Origin: Panonychus citri
Taxonomy: Eukaryota; Arthropoda; Arachnida; Trombidiformes; Tetranychidae
Assembly: GCF_014898815.1 (NCBI RefSeq)
Contig: NW_026515509.1
Span: 1,860,001-1,924,000 of the forward strand
Reading direction: 5' to 3'
Length of the DNA: 64,000 nucleotides
Of the stretch, positions 1 through 10,235 are shown in pieces. The notes under the pieces were generated by a model. The model saw only the letters and a list, made by a program, of their open reading frames with translations. It did not search any database and was not told the origin of the DNA. Position numbers and translations under genes: made by a program. Positions within the stretch are counted from its first letter, which is position 1. Every line of letters starts with the position of its first letter.

Positions 1-122
1 TTTAAGATCGCATCCAATTAACTTTGGGGCCATAAGAAAGAGACTCTTTCTTTCTCTTTGTCTTGGAGTCAAACCTCTCTCTTTTTCTCTGTCTTTTCTC
101 TTTCGCAATGGGCCGAGTGGGC

Positions 123-166
123 TATAAAAGAGAAAGAGAGAAAGTAAGAGGAGAGAGAAGTCAGTC
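123..166 (+). promoter_or_regulatory. Core promoter: TATA box and arthropod-type initiator
   Basis: A TATAAAAG box at 123-130 is followed at 161-166 by TCAGTC, which fits the arthropod initiator consensus TCAGTY. The 40-base spacing is slightly longer than usual. The flanks are a purine-rich GAGA-like tract (about 130-160) and a CT-rich tract upstream. It would drive transcription rightward into the low-complexity leader that ends at a good donor (AAG|GTAAGC) at 520/521. Start site not proven. Confidence 0.55.
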
Positions 167-520
167 ATAGTTCAACATTTCCACCATCCACATCAACACT
201 TTGTTGTTTTTTTTTCTCTCTCTCATCTCTCTGTGCTACAACTTCTTTTAAGAAGTTTATTTTAAGAAGTTTATTTTAAATATTTGGTGTTCGCCATCCT
301 TGTGTTTCCCCTGTTTCCCCAGTTCCGCCATCATCGCCATCCTTGTGTTTCCCCTGTTTCCCTAGTTTCCCCAGTTTCGCCATCATCGCCATCCTTGTGT
401 TTCCCCTGTTTCCCCAGTTTCGCCGTTACCACCATCGTTGTGTTTCGCCAGAACCTCCTCCGCTGTTTGAGCCTCTCGACTCCCTCTCAGACTGTCCCGC
501 AGTGGAAAAAAATCTTCAAG
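161..520 (+). other. Putative untranslated first exon
   Basis: This stretch lies between the initiator at 161 and a strong splice donor after 520 (CTTCAAG|GTAAGC). I found no ATG in it; the open frames here begin only at TTG codons. It is C/T-rich and partly made of tandem repeats. It is best read as a 5' leader exon of the gene(s) further right, but the acceptor it would join to is not identified. Confidence 0.35.
251..450. repeat. Minisatellite in the leader
   Basis: Two nested repeats. A 14-base unit (AAGAAGTTTATTTT) is duplicated around 251-279. Then a longer unit beginning CGCCATCCTTGTGTTTCCCC recurs at 292, 335 and 387, with a diverged start at 421. The unit length varies (43-52 bases) because of internal duplication of GTTTCCCCA. 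Replication-slippage repeats of this kind are ordinary; position inside a probable leader exon is the notable part. Confidence 0.75.
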
Positions 521-1158
521 GTAAGCCTTAGGCTTTTTGAGTATTTCTTTTTCCCCTTTTCCTTTTGTACCTATTGATCCTTCACCTTATCCATAACCCT
601 TGCATGATCATACTTGTACCTTTGATCCATTTCCTTAAGTTAACCCGGTCGACTCAGTTCTAGACTTTCACCTTCGATCCTTTATCTTGACCATAACTGT
701 TTATCAACTCCTTATCTATTACCATCCGAACCTTTACCATTATTGACACCGTCATTGGAAATTAATTTGGTCCTTAACCATATTAGCATACCTTTTACCT
801 TATATTTGTAATCATAATCATATCTGATCATAACCAGTAACCTTAACCTACGATCCTTCGCCATAAGAATCGCTTTTGAACTTAAACATTGTACTTTTCA
901 TCACCAGTCGTAACCTTTATTACGCTTAACTTCCGCCTCAAGGATAACAGTTTCATCGAGACAACATTTATCTTGAGAGTAATTTCTTTTCACGGTACTT
1001 TACCATCCGTTTTAACTATTTTTGCTCGCCAATTAACTGCACCAATTATAACCCTGTATTGACCAATCACTATACTATTATTAATAGACATAATAAAGCT
1101 TTTCATCGAAGGTCAATAGTTTACGAATCATTATCGCTACTAGAACTATCGAAATCTT
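521..1158. other. Spacer or intron without recognisable gene
   Basis: About 640 bases with no convincing coding frame. The text is made of loosely repeated CCTT/ATAACC/GATCCTT words, for example around 560-700 and 840-930, as in an old decayed simple-sequence region. It begins with a consensus donor at 521, so at least its left part is probably intron. Confidence 0.4.
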
Positions 1159-1636
1159 TTGCTAAGGTCAACGCAAGTACCATCGCAACTACAGACAGTT
1201 TTAGGTTCCAGGCGAAACAAACGGTATCAAATTGATCTAAGCTTCAAAACTCGAATGTCCATAGGAAAACACTTAAGAGAGTTAACAGCGGTAGTAATCC
1301 AGATTCAAGGAGCCGTACAAGAAATAATTGATCTACTGATCTTGCATCACCTATCGATAACTGGACCAGAAGACTGGTTTCTGGAACTAATACTGGACGA
1401 CGAATTAGCTGATCTGGAACTTAGTGATGAGGTTTAGTAATCAACAAATAGAGTTTATGCAACAACTTATATTTTCAGGTTTGACTTTCAACGAATTGAT
1501 AAATTTATACATCATCACCCATGAGCGTTTAGATACAGGAGAAAACCCTATTCTACATGACGATACACCTTCCACCAGCCGAGATATTGTTTTAAATCTT
1601 TCTACACCGAACGAAGAGCAAAGGAAATCATCTTAA
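1159..1636 (+). CDS. Unrecognised coding fragments, possibly two exons
   Basis: Two overlapping open frames, 1159-1437 and 1424-1636. The first reads as a plausible soluble protein segment (acidic C-terminal part with GPEDWFLELILDDELADLE). A good acceptor (TTATATTTTCAG) ends at 1478, and after it the second frame continues with LTFNELINLYIITHERLD. A short intron 1430-1478 would suit, but the donor (GAG|GTTTAG) is weak and the phases do not match. There is no ATG for the first frame. I do not recognise a family; these may be decayed exons. Confidence 0.25.
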
Positions 1637-1667
1637 TCAAATTTATCTCCTCACAATATTATTAGGA

Positions 1668-1961
1668 ATGGTCTATTCTAACCTACATGCGCAAAATATT
1701 CAGGCGCAAGACCATCAAGACCACGAACAACATCAACAGCAGCAAAACACGCAAAAATGTCAAGACCAACAACAACAACAACAAGACCAGCAACAAAAAT
1801 GCCAGCAAGACCAACAAAACCAGCAACAACAGCAAGACCAACAACAACAGCAAGAACATCAACAACCAGACAACTTTTCAGGTGATCGTCCTCCATTAAT
1901 AATTGAAGATACACGACGAAGAAAAAGTAAGAATGTTTTTAATCAGCACTCGTCATCATAG
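1668..1961 (+). CDS. Glutamine-rich low-complexity ORF (hypothetical)
   Basis: ATG-initiated frame of 97 residues. Residues about 10-70 are dominated by Q with D, H, K and N (CAA/CAG/CAAC repeats). A basic tail (RRRKSKNVFNQ) follows, then a Ser-rich end. A possible splice acceptor (TATTATTAG) ends just before the ATG at 1665, and further AG acceptor-like sites (ATTCAG at 1702, TTTTCAG at about 1880) lie inside, so real exon limits are uncertain. Poly-Q stretches are common in arthropod transcription factors, but function cannot be claimed. Confidence 0.35.
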   Translation: MVYSNLHAQNIQAQDHQDHEQHQQQQNTQKCQDQQQQQQDQQQKCQQDQQNQQQQQDQQQQQEHQQPDNFSGDRPPLIIEDTRRRKSKNVFNQHSSS

Positions 1962-1969
1962 AAATATGA

Positions 1970-2168
1970 ATTTCAAGAACTAGTCATCCTAGGAAAAACG
2001 TTTATATACATTTTTCCCCTATGAGTTTCCCATTGTTAAGAGAGCGATTAGGTTAAAATTTGCATGCGCTTGAAATCAATTATTAAAATGAAGTAAGGAT
2101 CATCTCATGATAGTTGTAAATGAATTTCAAGAACTTATCATCCTAGGAAAAACTTTTATTGACATTTT
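1970..2168. repeat. Diverged direct repeat pair
   Basis: A segment beginning ATTTCAAGAACTAGTCATCC near 1970 recurs near 2123 as ATTTCAAGAACTTATCATCC. Both are followed by TAGGAAAAACG/TTTTAT and a pyrimidine-rich run. The copies are about 45 bases long with a few mismatches, about 150 bases apart: a local duplication in a spacer or intron. Confidence 0.6.
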
Positions 2169-2341
2169 CTTCTTCTTCATTATTTTGCACATATTTTCGT
2201 ATTTCATATTTTTTTCACATTCACTTTAATGTATAGATAATCAAGCATCACAAAATAAGAGACTCAGACGTAGTGGTATTCAATACTCACCCAGGAAAGA
2301 TATAAATAATTCCAGTTTGAGCACTTCATCAGCATCAACAC

Positions 2342-2420
2342 CAGCAACAACATCAGCAACAACATCAGCAACAACATCAGCAACAACATCAGCAACAACA
2401 TCAGCAACAACATCAGCAAC
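2342..2420. repeat. 12-base microsatellite (CAGCAACAACAT)n
   Basis: Between six and seven near-perfect copies of CAGCAACAACAT. In one open frame that runs from upstream (RLRRSGIQYSPRKDINN, about 2261-2315) it encodes repeated Thr-Thr-Ser-Ala and then stops at about 2440. In another frame it reads Ser-Asn-Asn-Ile and continues into the ATG at 2460. The repeat may therefore be coding, and length changes in multiples of 12 preserve frame. Confidence 0.7.
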
Positions 2421-2459
2421 TATGGCAAAGCAGCGATAAATATATCTGATGTTGTAGAT

Positions 2460-2891
2460 ATGAGCCAGGAAGATTTTTATAATCTTCCGACAAAAAGTTG
2501 GAAAACAGTTGATCAGGAGAAAGTACTATCATATGCTAAGGCAGGAGAATTTAATACGGATTCCATCAAAGAAAATCCGTACATACTAAAATGCCTCTAT
2601 TGTGATCAATTTAAAAGGAGCGGTCAAGGAATGCGTACGCATGTTCGAGGTAACTCAGATGCTGCAACCTTTTACAAAAGTATTTGTCAAATAAGAAGAG
2701 AGGAAGATGAACTTCGATCCAACAATTGCCATGTCATACCTAAAAAAGATCCATGGGCAATAATTTGTATTTTGGATAGAAAATACAAATTCACTGATCC
2801 AATTCCAAAGAAAATGGTGGACTTTTACAACTATGGAGGGACTGAGGCTCATCCTATTACCGATCCAGCTTTAATTGGCCCAAATTTGTAA
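2460..2891 (+). CDS. Hypothetical protein with a CxxC...H segment
   Basis: ATG-initiated frame of 143 residues. The same frame is also open upstream through the microsatellite, so the true start could be earlier or reached by splicing. Residues about 45-70 carry CLYCDQFKRSGQGMRTHVRGN and a later Cys, which resembles a small zinc-binding or BED/C2H2-like motif without matching it exactly. The remainder (PKKDPWAIICILDRKYKF) is mixed alpha/beta in character. No family is recognised. The next base pairs to the right are AT-rich non-coding. Confidence 0.45.
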   Translation: MSQEDFYNLPTKSWKTVDQEKVLSYAKAGEFNTDSIKENPYILKCLYCDQFKRSGQGMRTHVRGNSDAATFYKSICQIRREEDELRSNNCHVIPKKDPWAIICILDRKYKFTDPIPKKMVDFYNYGGTEAHPITDPALIGPNL

Positions 2892-3795
2892 TAACACATT
2901 TATAATTAATCTGATTTTCTCTCTAACCTCTACAATAGTATAATCTCTCATATAAATCACTTTCAATCTTTGATAACCATTCTTAAATTTTATTCAATGA
3001 ACTTTATAACAGTTTTTATCTAATAAATAATTTGCAACATTATTTCAACCTATTTCTTAACCATCCCTTAGCTACAGAAACTTTTCATTCAAATTCGTTT
3101 TATCTTCAAATTGACAAATCACCTAAAAGCATCACGATTTGTTTAGTTGTTACTCTTTTAATCTAGATAGAATCTTCCTTGAAATACATGTTACTTATGT
3201 TCTCAATCTTTAACCCACAAGGCATTTAATTTGATTCAATGCAACATTTTCAAGATATGACTATGAAATTTATCAATACAAAACAATATGAAAAGAAGAA
3301 CAAAAAAGTATCACATCTTCGAAGGTTTGGTGTCAATATCAGTTCAAATAACGGAGAGCCGTGAATTTGAGTGAAATAAGCAGCGGTTTTGCAAATTGAC
3401 ATAAATCGTGGTACACCGTCAATGATTTTGAATTATGTGTTCAAACTTGGACCATGGAATAATTTTTTGTTCTTCTTTTCAAAAAAACCTTCAAATGACC
3501 TCTAGATAGGTTTATCGTGAAATGACCTCAATGACCTTGGAACTTTTTATGCGAAGTCCTTCAGTCCCGATATGTATCTGTACGAGGTTTGATCTTTTTA
3601 AACTCATTGGTTCTTGACTTATAACTAAAAATCTGCGTAAAATGAAGTTGAATAGCCCTGTACAATCTTTTTCCTTTTCACGAAATAATCAAATGTCTTT
3701 TTCATGAATTATTCTCATCACGTACCTTCAATAAAAAAACATATAAAAGAAGAAATTGAATTTAATAAAAATCATATCGAAAAGTTTCATCCATC
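2892..3795. other. Spacer with small foldback
   Basis: About 900 bases of AT-rich sequence without a credible gene. The only structure seen is an inverted pair at about 3290-3309 and 3463-3481 (GAAAAGAAGAACAAAAAA and its complement) bounding roughly 190 bases. This could be a tiny foldback element or chance in AT-rich DNA. Confidence 0.4.
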
Positions 3796-4154
3796 ATGAT
3801 CTGTGAAATGGAAATTATGTTCTTTCCACGAATGAATAATGTAAGTATCAAATAATCAACCCAACGTACATTTTACTAATAATTTTTCATCTTTTTTCTT
3901 TTTTCTTATCATAGGAATTTCCAGATTTGGCCAAGGAATGGCGACTTGATGACAAGCTGTTCTGGAGCTGGTTTTTTATGCTCAACAGCATGGTGGACGA
4001 ATGGCAAACCCAAGCTGGTACGGATTTTTTAGACTATTATATGTCCAAATTTATTCGTAAAAAGCTGATCGAAATCGAGATTCAAACGAATGGCAAAACC
4101 GCATGGAATAACATATGGTTAACCGCCAAGGTTAAAAGCTTAGAAGCGGCTCTG
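3796..4154 (+). CDS. Unrecognised gene, two exons, 3' end lost or not found
   Basis: Exon 1 (3796-3840, ATG at 3796 with a second in-frame ATG at 3808) ends at a perfect donor AAT|GTAAGT. Exon 2 (3915-4154) follows a good acceptor (TTATCATAG) and ends at a second good donor CTG|GTAAGA. Frame is kept across the intron: 15 + 80 codons, reading ...FPRMNN-EFPDLAKEWRLDDKLFWSWFFML... and rich in Trp and Lys. It looks like a genuine small domain, but no family is recognised. The second donor lies only 11 bases before the terminal repeat of the element at 4166, and I could not find a downstream exon. Confidence 0.45.
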
Positions 4155-4165
4155 GTAAGACTCTA

Positions 4166-5185
4166 GAACACCACCGTTCGCAAATCGTCTTGAAACTTTT
4201 TCAGTGTATAGCCCCCAACATATTATTCTCAAGGTCAAACTTACTAGTCAAGGTCATCGATGGAGTTTCAAATTTTTAACCTGTGAACAGCAATTTGCTT
4301 GAAATTCAAATAAAATTATAAGAAATCAATATCTCAGGCTATGTCATGCGTACTGTGTGTATTACTTGGTACATGATATGCTTATAGGGATAAATATTTA
4401 GAACTTTGGTTCACATTCCATCAAGTGCAAGCTAGAAGTTATCAAGATTGCACTGAAACTTGCCGAAGTCTTTGAATGTGACTACCAACAACTAACCAGA
4501 CCTTATTTTGGGAAGTATCCGTCTTGTTTTTCTGAACAAAGTAGTTTCTGAACAAAGTTCAAACTAATAGTTGTACATACAAACAGCCAATTTCATTTGA
4601 CTATTAATCTCAGCATATCCTTATTGACCCTACGATCATGCAGCGCATTACATATATTATTCAACTCATATTTCCATCGAATGTATACATTCAGAAGTCC
4701 ATGCATAGTTAAAAGTCAATACGTTACCATTATCATGAAATATCCAACATAAACAAGCCTAAAAACAAAAATATAGTGATAACCTTGAAATGACCTTGAC
4801 TAGTAAGTTTGACCTTGAGAATAATATGTACTAAATTTTGAGTGTGCCTGACTCACGGTTCAATAGTAATCTAAGAAAACAGTGAAAATACAATTTTCAT
4901 CCAATTTTATCTGCACAACCAAGTCACTCAGAACCTTGAATTTTCACACATAACATCATCATACCCATATGTATACATGCTATCAAAAACATTGTTCTAG
5001 AAATTTTTTGACATGCTGTAGAAAACTTTTATTTTCTCCATAGACTCCTATGTAAAAATGTATTTTTGATTATCTGTATCTTCTGAACCAAAAGTTTCCG
5101 CAGAAATTCCATCCATATGCATGACCTATATGTTAAGGGCTATACACTGAAAAAGTTTCAAGACGATTTGCGAACGGTGGTGTTC
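4166..5185. mobile_element. 1.0-kb TIR element with nested inverted repeats, TA target duplication
   Basis: Sequences at 4163-4214 and 5137-5188 are perfect inverted copies (52 bases, containing GAACACCACCGTTCG). Inside them, 4218-4256 and 4791-4829 form a second perfect inverted pair of 39 bases (CTCAAGGTCAAACTTACTAG core). With the element starting at GAACACC, a TA dinucleotide flanks each side (4164-4165, 5186-5187), the target used by Tc1/mariner-type elements. No transposase frame is present, so it is non-autonomous. It sits just after the donor of the gene at 3796. Confidence 0.7.
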
Positions 5186-5487
5186 TAGAATATAGCCTAA
5201 TTTTAATTTAATTAAGCGAATGGAATGAATTCGAATATCGGATCTTAATAGATTAGAGCAGAATTTTTTCAACCAATTGATTTACCTTCGTGAAGAATAT
5301 AAGCTGCTCGAATGATGAGTTTTCGCAATGATCAATTCGTACAGGAAAAATTGGGATTTAAAATGAACTTTCACCTCGAAACATGATAGATGCTCAATGA
5401 TTGAGCCTCAATCTAAGAATGGGCAAGAGTCAAAAACATAGAAAAATAAAAGAAAATAACTTTAAAAATTTCAAGTTAAAATTTCGA

Positions 5488-5580
5488 TCTTATCCTGTGA
5501 CAATCGGATCAACTCTTCGAATCCATTGAAATGGTTCGAATCATGCAGAGACACTCGTTTGGTAGATTTTTTATTGACTA
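5488..5580 (-). pseudogene. F-box family exon 1 relic
   Basis: On the minus strand this matches first exons of the F/G/I/J-type copies (NECL...F.GFEELIRLS), but the start codon position reads as a non-ATG and the donor is altered (ATAAG in place of GTAAG). Sequence at 5590-5700 also matches the 5' flank of those copies (AACCAGCTGATAG...GTTGAC). No downstream exons remain, so this is the 5' stump of a lost copy. Confidence 0.6.
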
Positions 5581-5940
5581 AATTCACTTTAAATGAATTT
5601 AAAGAGACAACTCAAAATTGAAAATTGAAATCGGTTCCCTCTTAAACCAGCTGATAGTTTATTGTGATTCCGTTGACAAGCAGGCATAACTTTAATGTCG
5701 CTCGTGTTGATTAAAATTAATAGAAAGAAATGTTGACATGTTTATCGTTTATGAAATGGATGCTGCTTATTGCTAGTGATTGAAATTTGGATGGCTTTCT
5801 GGTTCGGTCATTCGTTTGTTGAAGCGGACGGGTAATCAGCTTAAACTGACCTGTTTTGGTGTCTGGTGATTTTGATCAACAATGGTATTTGTAACTACGA
5901 GTGAGATGAAGGTTTGCTACATCAAAGTTTGTTTCGATTT

Positions 5941-7414
5941 TCATTCATCAATGAGATCTGGAAGACAACTGAATTTTTTGTAGAAACAATGTTTCATGAA
6001 ATCAAATCCATAGCAAATTGGTCCACAATAATAATAAACCAATTTAGGCCATTCGACGGGTTCGTTTTCACAATCGTAATATATTGCGATTGATCGATTC
6101 TCTTTGACACAATATTTGAACAGAAGATCAGCTGATTTTTGCGTCTCTTTCTTAAATCCTCTCAAGTCCAATATCTTCAACTTTCGTAATAACTTTATCA
6201 ATTCTTCTAAATTACTATCATCAAGCTGATCAATATTTCTCATCGCTAAATGATGTAAATTAGGGAATTTAGACAGCACTCTTTTAAGTATTGGCCACGA
6301 AAAACTACCAGACTCAACCTAAAGATAAAAAATTAATGGCGTTCTTAAAAACATTTATCACTCGATGATTGACTTACGTTATCGATAACCAAATCTCTTA
6401 GATTGTAATTTTTTATCGATTCATCTACATGAATATCATATGCCCAACAACTGATGAAAGCACTTTCCAAAGATGGACAAAAATCCATGAAATGAAATCC
6501 GGTGAATTTTCCAACAAAACCATTTGAACCAAGTTCAAGGATCTTTAACGAAGACAAACTCGGTCCATTGTAAAGAACGTTACAAAAGTTGTAAAAAGCT
6601 TGATCCGCTATAATAAATCGTAAAAAGATATTAATCATACATGTAATAAGAAGATTAATTCAAGTTGAATCTCACCTTTATCAAATTCTATGTTAAGTCG
6701 CTTCAAATTCGGAAAATATCCAATGAATGAAGGAAGATACTTCATATTAAAATCGAAACAGCGAATTTGTTTCAACTGATTAGGGCGAAAAACTCTTTTA
6801 TAATCAAAATCAAACTTTCCAACGCACATTTCGATATTCTCCAAGTTATAATTATAGTCTCTTATAAAGCTAAAGAGTCCAATCAATCCTTTTACATTTG
6901 GATTGCTGATAATTTGGATGAAAATATCAGGTCGAATATAAATACAATAATAGGACGAAACCTCTATGATCTATTATAAAAGTAGAAAACAATTAGAGAG
7001 TAACACAATTTTGATTAGGAGATTCATTAATTACCTTGAGATTTGGAAAAAATTCGATTAAATTGTAATCCTTCCAATCTGTATCATGATTAATCCTTAA
7101 ACTGTCCCCATCAATATAATCAACTTTACCTTTGAATTAAAAAAGTTGGAAATAAAACAATTAAAATCGTAAATGGATTAAGTTGAAATTAACTTACCAG
7201 CCACAAACCGAAGATATTTAACTCGCTTAAATCTCGGCGTAATTAAATCGGACCATCTCGAGCAAACTTTAGAATCAAGTGAAAGTAAATAAGATTTGAA
7301 ATTTTATAATTTAAACGGAATCTTACCTTTGGACAATCGAATCAAATCTTTGGCCTCATGGACATTTCTCAAGATCTTCAAAAGACAATTATCAGGTAAA
7401 TCGTTTAATGACAT
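5941..7414 (-). pseudogene. F-box/LRR-like copy A, six exons, two frame breaks
   Basis: Exons 7414-7327, 7266-7198, 7130-7035, 6970-6676, 6607-6378 and 6319-5941, all with GT-AG borders. The protein starts MSLNDLPDNCLL and ends DLIDE. Exon 3 is 96 nt where the intact copies with the same layout have a length of 3n+2: there is one extra base in ACAAGATTGG relative to ACAAATTGG in the copy at 24483. Exon 6 has a run of six A (plus strand, 6300-6305) where siblings have five. Either break alone truncates the protein. The rest aligns well, so the breaks are recent or are sequence errors. Confidence 0.7.
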
Positions 7415-7510
7415 TATAGAGAATTATAATTGACTTATGATTGATTTGGAACTTATTGAAATTCACTACATTAATGATTAATCAGCAAAATTAGTTTCCC
7501 TCGTGAAGAG

Positions 7511-7540
7511 CAGCTGATTAACTATTGAGACAAAGCGCTT
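7511..7540 (-). promoter_or_regulatory. Shared F-box upstream module (copy A)
   Basis: On the minus strand this reads AAGCGCTT ... CAGCTG, about 96-125 bases before the start of copy A. The same pair in the same order precedes other copies: 10403-10374, 26055-26022, 31499-31526, 49734-49762 and 55518-55547. CAGCTG is an E-box; AGCGCT is palindromic. Function is inferred from conservation only. Confidence 0.5.
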
Positions 7541-8166
7541 TTTACGAATGAATAGAAATCGAATATCGGATGGCAATTATTATTAATAGAGTGAGGCTCA
7601 AGACATCAATATAAGGAAATTATTAATAATTTAATTGCTCAATCAATTGTGTTTGTTGAATTAGGTGTCAAATGATCCTAGATTGTTGAATTGGCTGTTT
7701 AATCAATTAAATTATTTCCCCTAAAAGCCGCGCATTATTAACCAAATTTCGTTACACAATCATTTCGGAAACAAAACATTACCGATCATCTCTTAATAAA
7801 AGATTTTATTAATTGATATAATGAAATGTTGACATGGTTATCGTTTATAAACATGGATGCTTCTCATAGCTGATGATTGAAATTTGGATGGCTTTCTGGT
7901 TGATTCGAGTCAATCGATGGTTTGAGAGGACGGATAATCAGCTTAAACTGACCTATTTCAGTGTTGCGTGATTTTGATGAGAAACGACAAGAACGAAACA
8001 AAAAATGAAATATGTGCCTACGAGTGAAGTAAAAGTTTCCTGCATCAAAGTCAACTGCCAGATAATGAGACTCTCTTAAAATAACGTTTCTATTGTAACC
8101 AAGACAACCGAGCTGTGTTTTTAATTGTTTACTTTTGTTAATTAATCAGCTGATTAATTGTTAAGA
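7541..8166. repeat. Duplicated F-box intergenic spacer
   Basis: This spacer (AAGACATCAATATAAGGAAAT..., GAAATGTTGACATGG..., GATTGAAATTTGGATGGC..., ending in GATGAAAGTTT) recurs in diverged form at about 5690-5900, 10770-10960, 14033-14470 and 16230-16420. It therefore travelled with the F-box copies in tandem duplications. No gene is seen inside it. Confidence 0.6.
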
Positions 8167-8175
8167 CAAAGCGCT

Positions 8176-8287
8176 GGACCGTAGTAAAAGGCAAAAAGAA
8201 GCAAAAAAGAGCTAAAAGACAAAAACACTTCAATTCTTTTTAGCCTTTTTTTGCCTCTTTTCGTCTTTTTGTCTTTTACCACGGCCT
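8176..8287. mobile_element. Short foldback MITE, 9-bp target duplication
   Basis: 112 bases, almost entirely two imperfect inverted arms (GGACCGTAGTAAAAGGCAAAA... and ...GTCTTTTACCACGGCCT). It is flanked by CAAAGCGCT at 8167-8175 and CAAAGCACT at 8288-8296, a 9-bp duplication with one mismatch. A longer relative lies at 49323-49733. The 9-bp duplication suggests a Mutator-like origin. It splits the conserved AGCGCTT site upstream of an F-box promoter region. Confidence 0.7.
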
Positions 8288-8665
8288 CAAAGCACTTTTT
8301 TTCGAATGGAAAAAAATCGAATATCGGATCTTAATTAATAGATTAAGCAGAATAGTCTAGGCCAATTGATTTACCTTCATGAAGAATATAAGTTGCTCGA
8401 ATTAACAAAAATAATTAACGAAAGCGATCTAATCGTCCATAAAACTTGCGATAATATGAACTTTCGTTTTTCACATCGAAACTCATCAACTCGAATCACA
8501 TGATGGATGCTCAATCGTATATTTTATTAATCAACTATAATGTCAAGAGTTTTAACAATCAATTTATATGCAATTCGAATATTTATTTTGTTGATTGTCT
8601 TTGGAAACTTGTAGTTTCAATTTGTATTTTTTCTTATGAATTCACAATCAGATTAATTAGAAATA

Positions 8666-10235
8666 TTATTTATCTTCATCAAGCAAATATGGAAGTAAGT
8701 CCCAAGTTTCGTAGAAACAATGTTTCATGAAATCGAATCCGTAGACAATTAGTTCGCGATTAGTGTCCAATTTAGGCCATTCAGTGGGTTCGTTTATCAA
8801 GCTGTGATATAAAACAATTGATCGATTCTGCTTGACACAACATTTGGTTAGAAAATCAGCTGATTTGTGTGTCACGTTCTTACATTTCCGTAAGTCCAAT
8901 ATCTTCAACTCAGGTAATAATTTTATCAATTCTTCTAAATCAAAATTACTAACATCAAGCTTATCAAAATTTCTGATCGCTAGATGATGTAAGTTGGGAA
9001 ATTTAGACAACAGTTTTTTAAGAAACGGCCACGAAAGTTTACTAGACTGAATGTAAAGAAAAGAAATAAATGATAATCTTATAAACATATCACTCGATGA
9101 TTAACTTACATTGTCGATAGCCACGCAATAAAAACCTGCCTAAATCGAAAGAATAGAAGAAAAAATCAACATAAATCTTATAAACATTTATCATTTGATG
9201 ATTTACTTACTTTCTCGATAACCAAATCTCTTAGATTGTAATTCTTTATCGATTCATCTACATAAATATCTCTTGCCCAACAACGGAAGAAAGCGCTTTC
9301 CAAAGATGGACAAAAATCCATGAAATGAAATCCAGTGAATTCTTGTTCAATGTAATCGCTTGTACAAAGTTCAAGAATCTTTAACGCAGACAAATTTGGT
9401 CCATTGTAAAAAACTCCGTCCGCTATAATAGATCGTAAAACGATATTAATCATCTGAAACAATCGCAAGATTAATTGAAGTAGAATCTTACCACCACAGA
9501 GTTTTAAGTGGAGTCGCTTCAAATTCGGAAAATATTCAATGAATGAAGGAAGATCATCCGTAAAAAAATAGTAGCAGCTAACTTGTTTCAAATGATCAGG
9601 TCGAAAAACTTTTTTATAATCGAAATTAAATTCTGCAACGAACATTTCGATATCTGACAAGTCATAATCTTCTCTTTTTAAATCAAAATAACCAATCAAT
9701 CCCTTTATTTGTGGATTATTTTTGACAATTTCTGGTAAATTGTAAGATCCATGATAATCAAAGGCCGCAGTATCTATAATCTAACGTCAAATTAAAATAA
9801 TTAGAAAGAAACATAATTTTGATTCGAAAAATTCATTAATTACCTTAATGTTAGAAAACAATTCGAATAAATTGTCATAATTCCATTTCGTATCAGGATT
9901 AATCCACAAACTGTTCACATCGATATAATCAACCGCATCACTTGCTATTAATAAAAAAATTAGAAACAAGTGTTAATAAAATGATAAATCGATCAATTAG
10001 AAATTAACTAACCATCCATCAAATGAAGATATTTTACTCTCTTAAATCTCGGCGTAATTAAATCAGACCATCTCGAACAAACTTTAGAATCAAGTGAAAG
10101 TAAATAAGCATTAGAATTTCTCTATCTTAACGGAATCTTAATCTTACCTTTAGACAGTTGAATCAATTCTTTGGCCTCATGGACATTTTCGAAGATCTTC
10201 AAAAGACAAATATCAGGTAAATCGCTTAATGACAT
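8666..10235 (-). CDS. F-box/LRR-like protein, copy B (intact, seven exons)
   Basis: Likely substrate adaptor of an SCF ubiquitin ligase (inferred from the F-box). Exons 10235-10148, 10081-10013, 9944-9844, 9780-9492, 9422-9211, 9139-9110 and 9046-8666; phases all agree, giving 389 residues. Residues 5-40 form the F-box (LPDICLLKIF...ELIQLSK, then VCSRW across intron 1). Leucine-rich segments follow: FPNLKRLHL, CPSLESAF, NLRDLVIE, FPNLHHLAIR, LKILDLRKC. The C-terminus is YGFDFMKHCFYE...LPYLLDEDK. A 30-nt mini-exon (9110-9139) adds ten residues (AGFYCVAIDN) and is shared only with the copy at 14472. The relationship to named F-box families is not known to me. Confidence 0.8.

Noticed and set aside
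1678..1914. Minus-strand Leu/Val-rich open frames opposite the Gln-rich ORF
   Set aside because: They are the complement of CAA/CAG repeats (giving Leu/Val runs), have no splice or promoter context, and mimic membrane helices by composition only.
2342..2420. Regular 12-base repeats considered as a CRISPR-like array
   Set aside because: Units abut with no spacers and the genome is eukaryotic; it is a simple microsatellite.
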